This document shows, piece by piece, positions 17,252 to 29,737 of a stretch of 64,000 nucleotides of DNA. Location: NCBI GenBank assembly GCA_002256205.1, contig NKIW01000006.1:1-64000 (forward strand). The letters are read 5' to 3'. Numbering within the stretch: the first letter of the stretch is position 1; every line of letters begins with the position of its first letter. The stretch is from Rhizobiales bacterium PAR1. GTDB lineage: Bacteria; Pseudomonadota; Alphaproteobacteria; Rhizobiales; Beijerinckiaceae. The notes beneath the pieces were generated by a model. The model made no database searches. It saw nothing but the letters and a program-made list of their open reading frames with translations, and was not told the origin of the DNA. A program made the position numbers and the translations under genes.

Positions 17252-18688
17252 ATGACTGACAAGACCTATCCACGCGACATGATCGGCTACGGCCGCACCC
17301 CGCCGCACGCCAACTGGCCCGGCAAGGCGCGGATCGCGGTGCAATTCGTCGTCAATTACGAAGAGGGTGGAGAGAACAACATTCTCCACGGTGATGCGGC
17401 TTCCGAAGCCTTCCTCTCCGAGATTGTCGGCGCGGCGCCATGGCCCGGCCAACGCCATATGAACATGGAATCGATCTACGAATACGGCTCGCGCGCCGGG
17501 TTCTGGCGGCTCCACCGGATGTTCACCGAGCGCCAGATGCCGGTGACCGTTTTTGGCGTCGCTACCGCGATGGCGCGGCACCCGGAGGCGGTCGCGGCGA
17601 TGCAGGATGCGGGCTGGGAAATTGCCAGTCACGGCCTCAAATGGATCGACTATCGGGATTATGCGCCCGAGGATGAAGCCACGCACATCGCCGAAGCGAT
17701 CCGCATCCAGCGCGAGCTGACCGGCGCACGCCCGCTCGGAATGTATCAGGGCCGGACCTCGCTGAACACGATCCCGCTGACGATGGCGGAAGGGGGCTTT
17801 CTTTATTCCGCCGACACCTACGCCGACGAGCTCCCCTACTGGATCACGGGGCAGAATGGTCGTGGCAGCCAAGGACCGTTCCTCATCATGCCCTACACGC
17901 TCGATGCGAACGACATGCGGTTCGCGACACCGCAGGGCTTCAACTCGGGCGATCAGTTCTTCGCCTACCTCAAGGACAGCTTCGACACGCTCTATGCCGA
18001 AGGTGAGAGCGCGCCCAAAATGATGTCGATCGGCCTGCATTGCCGCCTCGTGGGTCGGCCCGGCCGCGCGGCGGCGCTGGCGCGATTCCTTGATTACGTG
18101 CAGAGCCACGAGCGTGTCTGGGTCGCAACGCGGCTCGATATTGCCCGCCACTGGGTTGCAACGCATCCACCGGCGGGCGGCTGGAAGCCCTCCGCGCTTT
18201 CTGCGCCACTGTTCATGGCGCGCTTCGGCGGCATTTTCGAGCATTCCCCCTGGGTCGCCGAGCGCGCCCTCGCGGCCGGGCTCGGCCCTGAGGCTGATAC
18301 CGCTGCCGGGCTTCATGCCGCGATGGTCTCCGCCATGCGCGCGGGCAGCGAAGCCGAAAAACTGGCGCTCATTCGCGCCCATCCGGACCTCGCCGGACGG
18401 CTGGCCGTAGCGAAGCAGCTTACGGCGGAATCAACCGTCGAGCAGGCCTCGGCGGGGCTCGACCGGCTCTCGGCGGAAGAACTCGCGCGCTTTACCGCGC
18501 TTAACGACGCCTATGTCGCGCGCTTTGCCTTCCCCTTCATCATGGCGGTGAAGGGCAGCAACAAGGCCGAGATCATCGCAGCCTTCGAGGCGCGACTCCG
18601 AAACGACACGGCGCAGGAATTCGCCACCGCGCTCGGCGAGATCGAGAAGATCACGCGGCTTCGACTCAACGATATCTTGCCCAACTGA
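17252..18688 (+). CDS. puuE-uraD: Bifunctional allantoinase PuuE / OHCU decarboxylase UraD fusion
   Basis: A 478-residue fusion. Residues about 1-305 are a polysaccharide-deacetylase-fold allantoinase (PuuE type), with [17 protein letters not shown] at 32-48, [11 protein letters not shown] at 77-87 and ASHGLKW near 125. Residues about 314-478 are OHCU decarboxylase: [11 protein letters not shown] with the catalytic-type His331, IRAHPDLAG with His377, and FPFIMAVKG near the end. The fusion joins formation of S-allantoin by UraD and its hydrolysis by PuuE in one chain, directly after hiuH. The ATG at 17252 starts 3 bp after hiuH. PuuE-UraD fusions are known in Proteobacteria. Confidence 0.93.
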   Translation: MTDKTYPRDMIGYGRTPPHANWPGKARIAVQFVVNYEEGGENNILHGDAASEAFLSEIVGAAPWPGQRHMNMESIYEYGSRAGFWRLHRMFTERQMPVTVFGVATAMARHPEAVAAMQDAGWEIASHGLKWIDYRDYAPEDEATHIAEAIRIQRELTGARPLGMYQGRTSLNTIPLTMAEGGFLYSADTYADELPYWITGQNGRGSQGPFLIMPYTLDANDMRFATPQGFNSGDQFFAYLKDSFDTLYAEGESAPKMMSIGLHCRLVGRPGRAAALARFLDYVQSHERVWVATRLDIARHWVATHPPAGGWKPSALSAPLFMARFGGIFEHSPWVAERALAAGLGPEADTAAGLHAAMVSAMRAGSEAEKLALIRAHPDLAGRLAVAKQLTAESTVEQASAGLDRLSAEELARFTALNDAYVARFAFPFIMAVKGSNKAEIIAAFEARLRNDTAQEFATALGEIEKITRLRLNDILPN

Positions 18689-18698
18689 GGGATATGCC

Positions 18699-20291
18699 TT
18701 GCCCCACGACAAGACCCTTGATCCCTTCTGGAAGACCCTGCGCGCCTCGCATACGGCGCTCGCGGGCACCCGAGTGGCGGCGCTTTTCGCAGACAACCCC
18801 CACCGCTTCGAGGCGCTGTCGTTCCGGTTTGAGGATCTGCTGGTCGATTTTTCGAAGTGCAGGCTGACGCCGGATATCCTTGATCAGCTGGTCGCGCTTG
18901 CCAAGGCTGCCGGCCTTCCCGCTGCGCGCGAAGCGATGTTCGCGGGCGAGGCGATCAACACCACCGAGAGCCGCGCCGTGCTCCATACCGCGCTGCGCCG
19001 CTCGGACGCAGTACCCGTGCTGGTCGATGGCAAGGACGTGATGCCGGACGTGCGCAAGGTGCGGGAGGCCTGCTTTGCCTTCGCGGAAGCGATCCGCAGC
19101 GGCAGCATCGCTGCGGCGAATGGCGCGCGCTTCACCGATGTGGTCAATATCGGCATCGGCGGTTCCGATCTTGGCCCGGCGATGGCAGTGCTGGCGCTCC
19201 GGCCCTATCATGATGGCCCGCGCCTGCATTTCGTCTCGAATGTCGATGGCGCGCACCTTCATGACACGCTTGCGGGGCTCGATCCTGCGACCACCCTGTT
19301 CATTGTCGCCTCGAAGACCTTCACCACCATCGAGACCATGACCAACGCGCGCTCGGCGCGGGCTTGGCTGGTGGCGAAGCTCGGCGGGGCCGCTGTACCG
19401 CATCATTTCGCGGCGGTTTCGACCGCACTCGACAAGGTTTCAGCCTTCGGCATCAAGGCAGACCGCACTTTCGGGTTCTGGGACTGGGTCGGCGGGCGCT
19501 ATTCAATCTGGTCGGCGATTGGCCTGCCGCTGATGATCGCCATTGGCGAAAAAGGCTTTTCCGAATTTCTCGCCGGCGCCGAGTCCCTGGACCGGCATTT
19601 CTGCACGACGCCGCTAGGCGAAAACCTGCCGGTGCTGCTGGCACTAGCCGGCATCTGGCACCGCAACCTCTGCGGCTATGCCTCCCGCGCGATCATTCCC
19701 TATGACCAACGGCTCGCGCGTTTTCCGGCGTATTTGCAGCAGCTCGATATGGAATCGAACGGCAAATCCACCCGCAAGGATGGCTCGCCTGTCGCCGGCC
19801 CAACAGGCCCCATCGTCTGGGGCGAACCGGGCACCAACGGGCAGCACGCATTTTTCCAGCTCATCCATCAGGGCACGGATGTCATTCCGGTGGAATTCCT
19901 GCTCGCGGCGGAGAGCCATGAGCCGGAGATGGCGCAGCATCAGGCGTTGCTGATCGCCAACTGCCTCGCCCAATCCCAGGCGCTGATGCAGGGGCGCACG
20001 CTGGAAGAGGCGGGCGGCAATCCGCACCGGGTTTTTGCCGGCGACCGCCCCTCGATTACGCTGCTCTACAAGAAACTCAACCCGTATGCGCTGGGGCGGC
20101 TGATCGCGCTCTATGAGCATCGCGTGTTCGTCGAGGCGGTGATTTTCGGCATCAACGCCTTCGATCAATGGGGCGTGGAACTTGGCAAGGAGCTCGCCAC
20201 CAAACTCGCTGGCCCAGTGGAGCGCGGCGAGGGGCTTGAGGCGCTTGATGGTTCGACAGTAGGGCTTATAAGAGGAATCAGAGGGGAATAG
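18699..20291 (+). CDS. pgi: Glucose-6-phosphate isomerase
   Basis: Interconverts glucose 6-phosphate and fructose 6-phosphate. The 530-residue protein has the family blocks [13 protein letters not shown] (sugar-phosphate isomerase domain 1), [15 protein letters not shown], and the C-terminal [30 protein letters not shown] with its conserved glutamate and lysine. The start appears to be TTG at 18699: GAGGG lies seven bases upstream, and the nearby ATG at 18694 is in another frame. It is 10 bp after the purine-degradation genes on the same strand, which may reflect only position, not function. Confidence 0.96.
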   Translation: MPHDKTLDPFWKTLRASHTALAGTRVAALFADNPHRFEALSFRFEDLLVDFSKCRLTPDILDQLVALAKAAGLPAAREAMFAGEAINTTESRAVLHTALRRSDAVPVLVDGKDVMPDVRKVREACFAFAEAIRSGSIAAANGARFTDVVNIGIGGSDLGPAMAVLALRPYHDGPRLHFVSNVDGAHLHDTLAGLDPATTLFIVASKTFTTIETMTNARSARAWLVAKLGGAAVPHHFAAVSTALDKVSAFGIKADRTFGFWDWVGGRYSIWSAIGLPLMIAIGEKGFSEFLAGAESLDRHFCTTPLGENLPVLLALAGIWHRNLCGYASRAIIPYDQRLARFPAYLQQLDMESNGKSTRKDGSPVAGPTGPIVWGEPGTNGQHAFFQLIHQGTDVIPVEFLLAAESHEPEMAQHQALLIANCLAQSQALMQGRTLEEAGGNPHRVFAGDRPSITLLYKKLNPYALGRLIALYEHRVFVEAVIFGINAFDQWGVELGKELATKLAGPVERGEGLEALDGSTVGLIRGIRGE

Positions 20292-20309
20292 GCGCGAGCA
20301 GGAGGCCCT

Positions 20310-20888
20310 ATGTTGGCACTCTCTCCCCGTACTGTTTTGCTCCCCATTGATGTTCAAGCGGCGTTTTTTGATCCTGCCGCCCCGAGACTGGGGCATCCGG
20401 AATGTGAAGCCCTTGGTCTCGCCCTGCTCGCCGCGTGGCGCAGGGCGGGCTGGCCCATCATTCATGTCAGGCATGATTCCGTTGAAGATGGTTCACGCTT
20501 GCGGCCAGATCAGCCCGGCAATGCCCTGCGGCCCGGCTTCGAGCCGCACGTCGGTGAGGCGCTGGTCACGAAATCCGTCAATTCCGCCTTTCTGAACACC
20601 GATCTCGATCTCCGGCTTAAACGTCTCGGCGCGGATGCGATCGTCACTTTCGGCATTTCAACCGACATGTGTGTTTCGACCACCGTTCGGACCGGCAGCA
20701 ACATGGGCTGGTCGATGATCGTGGCCGGTGATGCCTGTTCCGCCTTTGATCAACCGGATCTCGAGGGTGTCCTGCTCCCGGCGGAAATGATCCATCGGTT
20801 CCATCTTGCCACGCTCCGGAATGAATTTGCCGAGGTCACCACGACAGCCCGGATTCTCGAAACCGTGGCAGCAGAATCCGGCTTCTGA
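20310..20888 (+). CDS. Isochorismatase-family cysteine hydrolase
   Basis: The 192-residue protein has the catalytic triad of the family: Asp14 in LPIDVQAAF, Lys in LVTKSVNSAFLNT (about residue 88), and Cys in GISTDMCVSTT (about residue 121). Substrates in this family include nicotinamide, N-carbamoyl compounds and isochorismate; none can be assigned. Nearness to the urate genes could suggest a ureide or amide substrate, but this is inference. The ATG at 20310 has GGAGG five bases upstream. It is followed by a strong hairpin. Confidence 0.85.
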   Translation: MLALSPRTVLLPIDVQAAFFDPAAPRLGHPECEALGLALLAAWRRAGWPIIHVRHDSVEDGSRLRPDQPGNALRPGFEPHVGEALVTKSVNSAFLNTDLDLRLKRLGADAIVTFGISTDMCVSTTVRTGSNMGWSMIVAGDACSAFDQPDLEGVLLPAEMIHRFHLATLRNEFAEVTTTARILETVAAESGF

Positions 20889-20895
20889 ACGAAAA

Positions 20896-20919
20896 AAGGC
20901 CGGGATTTCTCCCGGCCTT
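20896..20919 (-). terminator. Intrinsic terminator of pnp (possibly bidirectional)
   Basis: A 10-bp perfect stem (AAGGCCGGGA, 20896-20905; TCCCGGCCTT, 20910-20919) with a 4-base loop. On the minus strand it ends in six T residues after the stem, so it terminates pnp. On the plus strand it follows the isochorismatase stop by 7 bases. Confidence 0.85.
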
Positions 20920-20967
20920 GATTTGTCTCTGGATCGCCGGGTCAAGCCGGCGATGATAAGGGGAAGC

Positions 20968-23124
20968 TTACTCAGCCTCAGCGGCCTTCTGCGCGTCGCG
21001 CTCGGCCTTCTGCTTGGCTTCGAGGTCTTCACCCGTCTCCTGATCGACGATCTTCATCGACAGCTTGGTCTTGCCGCGATCATCGAAGCCGAGGAACTTG
21101 ACCTTGACCTTATCGCCTTCCTTCACGACGTCCTGCGTCTTCGCCACCTTGCGCGGAGCAAGCTGCGAGATGTGGACGAGGCCGTCGCGGGCGCCGAAGA
21201 AGTTCACGAAGGCGCCGAATTCGACGCACTTCACGACCGTGCCATCATAGATCTGGCCGACTTCCGGATCGGAAGCGATCGAGCGGATCCAGTTGAGCGC
21301 GGCCTTGATCTTCTCGCCATCCGACGAGGCAACCTTGATCGTGCCGTCATCCTGAATGTCGATCTTGGTGCCGGTCTTCTCAGTGATCTCACGGATCACC
21401 TTGCCGCCCGAACCGATGACTTCACGGATCTTGTCTGGGTTGATCTTGATAGTCTCGATGCGCGGCGCATACTGGCCGAGCTGGCCACGCGGCTGCGTCA
21501 GGGCATCGGCCATTTTTCCAAGGATGTGGAGACGACCGGCCTTCGCCTGCGTCAGCGCGACCTTCATGATCTCTTCGGTGATACCGGCGATCTTGATGTC
21601 CATCTGGAGCGCGGTGATACCGCCGTCCGTGCCGGCCACCTTGAAGTCCATATCGCCGAGGTGATCTTCATCACCCAGGATATCCGAGAGAACAGCGAAG
21701 CGCTCGCCCTCAAGGATGAGGCCCATCGCGATACCCGCAACCGGGGACTTCAGCGGCACGCCGGCGTCCATCATCGCAAGCGAAGCGCCGCAGACGGAAG
21801 CCATCGACGACGAACCGTTCGATTCGGTAATCTCGGACACAATACGCATCGTGTACGGGAATTCATGCTGCGCCGGCAGCATCGGATGGATCGCGCGCCA
21901 GGCAAGCTTGCCGTGGCCGATTTCGCGGCGGCCGGGCGAACCCATGCGACCGGTTTCACCGACCGAATAGGGAGGGAAATTGTAATGGAGCATGAAGCGC
22001 TCCTTGCGGGTGCCTTCCAGCTCGTCGATGAACTGCTCATCGTCGCCCGTGCCGAGGGTCGCAACCACGAGGGCCTGCGTCTCGCCGCGGGTGAAGAGCG
22101 CCGAACCATGGGTCCGCGGCAGCATGCCGACTTCCGAGATGATCTGGCGGACATCTTCAAGGCCACGGCCGTCAATGCGGCTCTTGGTATCAAGAATGTT
22201 CCAGCGAACGATCTTCGCCTGAACTTCCTTGAACACAGCCTTGAGCTGTTCCTTGTCGACCTTGGCCTCGCCGCCTTCCGGGGCCAGCGTCGCGAAGACC
22301 TTGGCCTTGGCGGCATCGACCGCCTTGTAGCGGGCCTGCTTCTCGATGATCTTGTAGGCCGAGCGGAGATCAACTTCCGCGACTTCCAGAACAGCCTTCT
22401 CGATGGCCGAGAGGTCGGTCGGAGTGTAGTCGCGCGGCTCCTTGGCGGCCTTTTCGGCGAGCGCGATGATCATGTCGATCACCGGCTGGAAGCCCTTGTG
22501 GCCGTGCATCACGGCGCCGAGCATCACTTCTTCCGAGAGCTGCTGGGCTTCGGATTCAACCATCAGCACCGCATCCGACGTACCGGCGACGACGAGATCG
22601 AGGACCGTGTCCTTCATCTGGTCAAGCGTCGGATTGAGGACGTACTCGCCGTTGATGTAGCCGACGCGCGCGCCGCCCACCGGGCCCATGAACGGCACGC
22701 CCGAGAGCGTCAGCGCCGCAGAGGCCGCAACCATCGCGACGATATCCGGATCGTTCTCGAGGTCATGGCTGAGAACTGTCACCACAACCTGCGTGTCGTT
22801 GCGGTAGCCCTCAACGAAGAGCGGGCGGATCGGGCGGTCGATCAGGCGGGAAACCAGCGTTTCCTTCTCCGACGGGCGCCCCTCGCGCTTGAAGAAGCCA
22901 CCGGGAATACGGCCAGCCGCGAAGGCCTTTTCCTGATAATTGACCGTGAGCGGGAAGAAATCGACGCCCGGCTTCGGCTCCTTGGCCGAAACAACAGTCG
23001 CGAGAACGGTGGTCTCGCCATAGCTGGCGAGCACGGCGCCATCGGCCTGCCGCGCGATGCGGCCAGTTTCGAGCGTCAGCGTACGACCGGCCCATTCAAT
23101 GGATTTACGTTGAACATCAAACAT
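20968..23124 (-). CDS. pnp: Polyribonucleotide nucleotidyltransferase (PNPase)
   Basis: Phosphorolytic 3'-5' exoribonuclease of the RNA degradosome. The 718-residue protein has two RNase PH domains (residues about 12-220 and 315-540) joined by a helical domain, then KH (about 555-615; [12 protein letters not shown]) and S1 (about 625-695; [15 protein letters not shown]) domains. I chose the ATG at 23124 ([11 protein letters not shown]), preceded by AGGA on the minus strand. The frame is open to 23262 with non-homologous sequence. It follows rpsO, as in most Proteobacteria. Confidence 0.98.
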   Translation of the reverse strand: MFDVQRKSIEWAGRTLTLETGRIARQADGAVLASYGETTVLATVVSAKEPKPGVDFFPLTVNYQEKAFAAGRIPGGFFKREGRPSEKETLVSRLIDRPIRPLFVEGYRNDTQVVVTVLSHDLENDPDIVAMVAASAALTLSGVPFMGPVGGARVGYINGEYVLNPTLDQMKDTVLDLVVAGTSDAVLMVESEAQQLSEEVMLGAVMHGHKGFQPVIDMIIALAEKAAKEPRDYTPTDLSAIEKAVLEVAEVDLRSAYKIIEKQARYKAVDAAKAKVFATLAPEGGEAKVDKEQLKAVFKEVQAKIVRWNILDTKSRIDGRGLEDVRQIISEVGMLPRTHGSALFTRGETQALVVATLGTGDDEQFIDELEGTRKERFMLHYNFPPYSVGETGRMGSPGRREIGHGKLAWRAIHPMLPAQHEFPYTMRIVSEITESNGSSSMASVCGASLAMMDAGVPLKSPVAGIAMGLILEGERFAVLSDILGDEDHLGDMDFKVAGTDGGITALQMDIKIAGITEEIMKVALTQAKAGRLHILGKMADALTQPRGQLGQYAPRIETIKINPDKIREVIGSGGKVIREITEKTGTKIDIQDDGTIKVASSDGEKIKAALNWIRSIASDPEVGQIYDGTVVKCVEFGAFVNFFGARDGLVHISQLAPRKVAKTQDVVKEGDKVKVKFLGFDDRGKTKLSMKIVDQETGEDLEAKQKAERDAQKAAEAE

Positions 23125-23463
23125 GTCTTGATCCTGTTCGGGCAAAAGCTGGCCCCTTGCCAGCCTTCGCGTTAGGAATGCGCAACAGCCCCGCCCGACT
23201 TGAGCCGGAACGGCGACGCAGCATTCCATCCTCGTGAGGGAGTGCCCGAGCCCCATGAGCAAGACGGCGGGACGCTTCGTTTCCTGCGGATTTTGACCTG
23301 TTCAAAGCATTCGGCAGGTTGAGGAAAAAAGCATCCGGCGATCCTGCCATGAAATTCAGCAGTTCCCGGTGCAGCCCAAGGGCCCCTGCCCCCGGACTGT
23401 CGTGAAAAGAGGCGCTCTCGCCTCTTTTCGGTTTCAGGCGACCTTTTGGTCGCAGTCGTCAAA
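23125..23463 (-). other. rpsO-pnp intergenic leader with two hairpins
   Basis: 339 bp without a gene. On the minus strand it carries, after rpsO, a GCGACC/GGTCGC hairpin (23438-23453) and an 11-bp hairpin (23404-23414 with 23419-23429), the second followed by only a short T-rich tail. In E. coli the pnp leader holds RNase III-cut stems used for autocontrol; a similar role is likely but not shown here. Confidence 0.6.
23404..23429 (-). terminator. Terminator or processing hairpin downstream of rpsO
   Basis: Perfect 11-bp stem GAAAAGAGGCG / CGCCTCTTTTC with a 4-base loop. Its position between rpsO and pnp fits an attenuating terminator or an RNase III site. Confidence 0.6.
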
Positions 23464-23733
23464 TTAGCGGCGGATACCGAGGCGCTCGATCAGCGTCTTG
23501 TAGCGCGCTTCGTCCTTACGCTTCACGTAGTCCAGCAGCGAACGGCGCTGGGAGACGAGCTTGAGAAGCCCGCGACGCGAATGGTTGTCCTTCTTGTGCG
23601 TCTTGAAGTGCTCGGTAAGCGTCGAGATGCGGCTCGTGAGAATCGCAACCTGAACTTCCGGCGAGCCGGTGTCACCGGGCTTGTGCGCATAGTCGGCGAT
23701 AAGCTGAGCCTTGAGCTCTGGCGTAATCGACAT
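23464..23733 (-). CDS. rpsO: 30S ribosomal protein S15
   Basis: Primary binder of the 16S rRNA central domain. The 89-residue protein has the standard four-helix sequence ([32 protein letters not shown]) and length. I chose the ATG at 23733, with AAAGGAGGT upstream on the minus strand; the open frame up to 23838 is not S15-like. Confidence 0.98.
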   Translation of the reverse strand: MSITPELKAQLIADYAHKPGDTGSPEVQVAILTSRISTLTEHFKTHKKDNHSRRGLLKLVSQRRSLLDYVKRKDEARYKTLIERLGIRR

Positions 23734-23880
23734 CGGATGACCTCCTTTGAGGGGTTTGAGAAACGGCCCGGCCGGGATGTCGTCCAGCAAGGTCAACGAA
23801 AACGGGCCGGAAAACCGGCCACGTCTAGGGCGTCGCAATAGCAGAGTTTTGCGAAATAGCCAGCGGATTCATAAAGCCGA

Positions 23881-24162
23881 TCAGAAGCAAGCTACGTATT
23901 CTCTGAAAACCCAGCCCATCGGTTCATCGGTTTCAAAATTATGGACGAACACCCATGGCCGCTCATTTCGATCAACCGTCTGACGTCCTCGTCGCACAAG
24001 CATCCCGTTTGGAAGCTTGCCGACGATTTGCCCGTACGGGGCGTCACGAAGGTTGAGCGGTGTGCCGGTCGGATCCATGATCCGACACCGGAGCGATTGC
24101 GCCGATGCAGGAACGGATAGAAATATGAAAACTAAGAGCGGACTGCAGAGATATTTTAGCAT
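23881..24162 (-). CDS. Small secreted SH3-like domain protein
   Basis: A 93-residue protein with a signal peptide (LKYLCSPLLVFIFLSVPASAQ, cleavage after about residue 21) and a bacterial SH3-type fold. PLNLRDAPYGQIVGKLPNG and the closing GWVFREYVACF are typical of SH3b/YgiM-like modules. It probably acts in the periplasm; no enzymatic motif is seen. It lies between truB and rpsO on the same strand, where relatives normally have nothing. Its sequence is visibly more A/T-rich than its neighbours, which suggests an insertion into the translation operon. Two cysteines in the mature chain could form a disulfide. Confidence 0.68.
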   Translation of the reverse strand: MLKYLCSPLLVFIFLSVPASAQSLRCRIMDPTGTPLNLRDAPYGQIVGKLPNGMLVRRGRQTVDRNERPWVFVHNFETDEPMGWVFREYVACF

Positions 24163-24201
24163 GCGTATCGCCCCTGATTAGCAAAGCTTCAATATCATTA
24201 T

Positions 24202-25173
24202 TCACGCCAGATTGAACACCCGGTGCGGGCGCAATTCCCCCTTGTCCATTTCGGCGATGGCGATGAGTTCATGCCCGCAATGGATGGCGACCTGCCCGAG
24301 AACATTTGGCGCATCGCGGCCGCGCAGGATGACGCCCTGCCCGCGCTTGAGGCGCGCGGCATCATGGCGCGAGACGTTGATGTCCGGGATTTCTGTCAGG
24401 CCCCGATCCACCGGCGCGAGCAGGTCGGCGACATGCGTCTCCTGTTCGGCGGCATCCTCGAAAGTGGCGGTAAGGTCATCATGAGTGATGAAGTCCTGCT
24501 CCTGAAACGGCCCGACGCGCGTGCGCCGCAGCGCCGTGACATGACCGAAGCAGCCCAAGGCACGCCCGAGATCGCGCGCGATGGCGCGAACATAGGTACC
24601 CTTGCCGCAAGCAGCTTCAAGCGTCGTGGTGTTGTCGTCATGTGCGACAATATCGAGGCTGTCGATCAGCACTTCGCGCGCTTCGAGCGTCACATCCTCG
24701 CCGTCGCGGGCGAGATCATAGGCGCGCTCGCCGTCGATCTTGATCGCGGAGAACTTCGGCGGCACCTGCATCACGGCGCCGGTGAAGCGCGGCAGCAGCG
24801 CTTCGACATCGGCGCGTGAGGGGCGCTTGTCCGAGGTTTGCGCCGGAGTGCCTTCGGTGTCATCCGTGGTGGTCTCGACACCCCAGGTCACGGTGAAGCG
24901 GTAGGCTTTCTTGCCGTCCATAACGTAGGGAACGGTTTTTGTCGCCTCGCCGAGCGCAATCGGCAGGCAGCCGGAGGCGAGTGGATCCAGCGTGCCGGCA
25001 TGGCCCGCCTTTTTGGCGCGGAAAACGCGCTTCGCAATGGCGACCGCGTGAGTCGAGGTCATGCCGACGGGCTTGTCAAAAATCAGCCAGCCGTGCACAT
25101 CGCGCTTTTTCGGACGCGGGGCTTGCTGGGCAGCCTTCTCAGGCGCGGGGGGCTGGGGGACGATATCGGTCAT
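24202..25173 (-). CDS. truB: tRNA pseudouridine(55) synthase TruB
   Basis: Makes pseudouridine 55 in the T-loop of tRNAs. The 323-residue protein contains the catalytic aspartate motif AGTLDPLASG (about residues 59-68), the KKAYRF block, and KFSAIKIDGERAYDLAR. A ~25-residue Pro/Ala/Lys N-terminal extension precedes the core. It lies 8 bp after rbfA, the conserved pair. Confidence 0.96.
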   Translation of the reverse strand: MTDIVPQPPAPEKAAQQAPRPKKRDVHGWLIFDKPVGMTSTHAVAIAKRVFRAKKAGHAGTLDPLASGCLPIALGEATKTVPYVMDGKKAYRFTVTWGVETTTDDTEGTPAQTSDKRPSRADVEALLPRFTGAVMQVPPKFSAIKIDGERAYDLARDGEDVTLEAREVLIDSLDIVAHDDNTTTLEAACGKGTYVRAIARDLGRALGCFGHVTALRRTRVGPFQEQDFITHDDLTATFEDAAEQETHVADLLAPVDRGLTEIPDINVSRHDAARLKRGQGVILRGRDAPNVLGQVAIHCGHELIAIAEMDKGELRPHRVFNLA

Positions 25174-25181
25174 GCGCGTGT

Positions 25182-25628
25182 CTATTCTTGCTGTTCTTGC
25201 TGCTGGCCCGCGACGATATCCGCGCGCTTTTTCTGGTCCTCGAGATCGCGGCGAACGCGATCTTCCTCGAAAATCCGCTCGATCCGCTCGGCTTCGTCAT
25301 AGCGATCATCGACGCGGAAGCGGAGTTCGGGGGAGTATTTGAGTTCGCGCAGGCGGCGAGATACTTCGAGCCGCAGCATCTTGGCGTTGTTGTTCAGCGC
25401 CGCGACGGCTTCCGCCTCGCCTTTTCCACCGAGCGGCATGATCAGCACCGTGCCGTGGCGCAAATCGGGAGACATGCGCACTTCGAGCACCGAAATGATC
25501 TGGCCCGCGAGTTCGGGATCATGCACATCGCCACGCGCGAGCACATCGGAGAGGGCGTGACGCACCTGCTCGCCCACACGCAGCATGCGTTGGGAGGGGG
25601 CGCCGGGATTAGGATTAGGACGAACCAT
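25182..25628 (-). CDS. rbfA: 30S ribosome-binding factor RbfA
   Basis: Late 16S/30S maturation and cold-adaptation factor. The 148-residue protein has the KH-like core (residues 15-125; RVGEQVRHALSDVL, VSVLE-type strands, PELRFRVDDRYDEAERIERI) and a charged tail ending in a Q/E repeat. It is between infB and truB. A hairpin at 25650-25669 separates it from infB. Confidence 0.95.
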   Translation of the reverse strand: MVRPNPNPGAPSQRMLRVGEQVRHALSDVLARGDVHDPELAGQIISVLEVRMSPDLRHGTVLIMPLGGKGEAEAVAALNNNAKMLRLEVSRRLRELKYSPELRFRVDDRYDEAERIERIFEEDRVRRDLEDQKKRADIVAGQQQEQQE

Positions 25629-25649
25629 GTCTAGGCTCCAAAAACAGAA

Positions 25650-25669
25650 AGGCCGGGAATGCCCGGCCT
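25650..25669 (-). terminator. Hairpin between infB and rbfA (possible attenuator)
   Basis: An 8-bp GC stem AGGCCGGG (25650-25657) and CCCGGCCT (25662-25669) with a 4-base loop. On the minus strand it is followed by a T-rich run. The stem is nearly identical to that of the pnp terminator at 20896. It may partly terminate transcription after infB. Confidence 0.6.
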
Positions 25670-25697
25670 CTCCTTATGGTTCAAGAGGCCATCGAGA

Positions 25698-28895
<3,198 letters not shown>

Positions 28896-28964
28896 CCGTG
28901 TCGTAATCCCCGACGATCGTTCGTATCTTCAGTCATCAAACCTGCAAACCAGCGGTGAGCAGGG

Positions 28965-29702
28965 TCATTCCTCCGGCTTTTGGCCGGAGATTTCCGTTGC
29001 GGTGACGGCTTCTTCCCGGCCAGAACCGGGAATGCCGGAAGGCCCGGTTGCCGAAGCTGTTTCCTGCTTCGCCGGGCCGCCCGCCTGGAAATCGGCAAAT
29101 CGCAGCGCTCGATCCAGAAAAACCGAGGCTGCATCCAGTGCCGTAAGCGCCGCATGTATCACATGTTCCCGCCCAATGGACAGGCCTAATTCTTCTGCCG
29201 AGAAGACTCGGACCACGAGAGGGTCGCGATGCCCCCGTCCCTTGCCCCTGCACATCCGGTGCAGACGGGCAATTTCGGCCTCCGAACCATCACTGGCCTG
29301 AACCAGCGCCAGAATGGACCGCATCCCCTCGATCTTGGCAAAGCCGCTGGTGACGGCCCCGGCCTTGTTGGCGAAAGAGAGCATCTGCAACGCATCTTTC
29401 CGCAGCAGGTCGGCAACCAGCGCCACCAATCCATCGGGAACACGGACGTTCTCCTTCAGGCCGCGCTGGAAAGCTTTCCGCGCAATGGCCTGCTGAAGAA
29501 CCGTGTTCGAATTCGTGACCCAGACACCCCGGCCCGGCAGACGGGCCTTGATATCCGGCACGACAGAACCATCCGGCCCGGCGACAAAACGGATCAATTC
29601 GGAGACTGGGCGCACGTCGCGCGTAACGATGCACATGCGTGCAACCGCCTTGCGATCCGGCCCTTCATCTCCTTCCTGATTGATCCGCTCTGCCTGATCC
29701 AT
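28965..29702 (-). CDS. ylxR: YlxR-L7Ae fusion RNA-binding protein
   Basis: The 245-residue protein has an N-terminal YlxR/DUF448 domain (about residues 20-100; CIVTRDVRPVSELIRFV, LPGRGVWV) and an L7Ae-like RNA-binding domain (about 105-160; LLRKDALQMLSFANKAGAVTSG). The tail of about 80 residues is poorly conserved. YlxR binds the RNase P RNA in some bacteria; the role of this two-domain form is not settled. It sits between nusA and infB, its usual place in Alphaproteobacteria. Confidence 0.9.
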   Translation of the reverse strand: MDQAERINQEGDEGPDRKAVARMCIVTRDVRPVSELIRFVAGPDGSVVPDIKARLPGRGVWVTNSNTVLQQAIARKAFQRGLKENVRVPDGLVALVADLLRKDALQMLSFANKAGAVTSGFAKIEGMRSILALVQASDGSEAEIARLHRMCRGKGRGHRDPLVVRVFSAEELGLSIGREHVIHAALTALDAASVFLDRALRFADFQAGGPAKQETASATGPSGIPGSGREEAVTATEISGQKPEE

Positions 29703-29737
29703 GTTGCCGTTCCAATCTGCCCCGAAAGCGCGATGGC

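Noticed and set aside
16802-18382. Minus-strand open frame of 526 codons opposite hiuH and puuE-uraD
   Set aside because: Shadow of recognisable genes; no family motifs and no ribosome site.
20806-23175. Plus-strand open frame of 789 codons opposite pnp
   Set aside because: Composition is typical of an antisense shadow (runs of R, H, D, L); the PNPase domains are on the minus strand.
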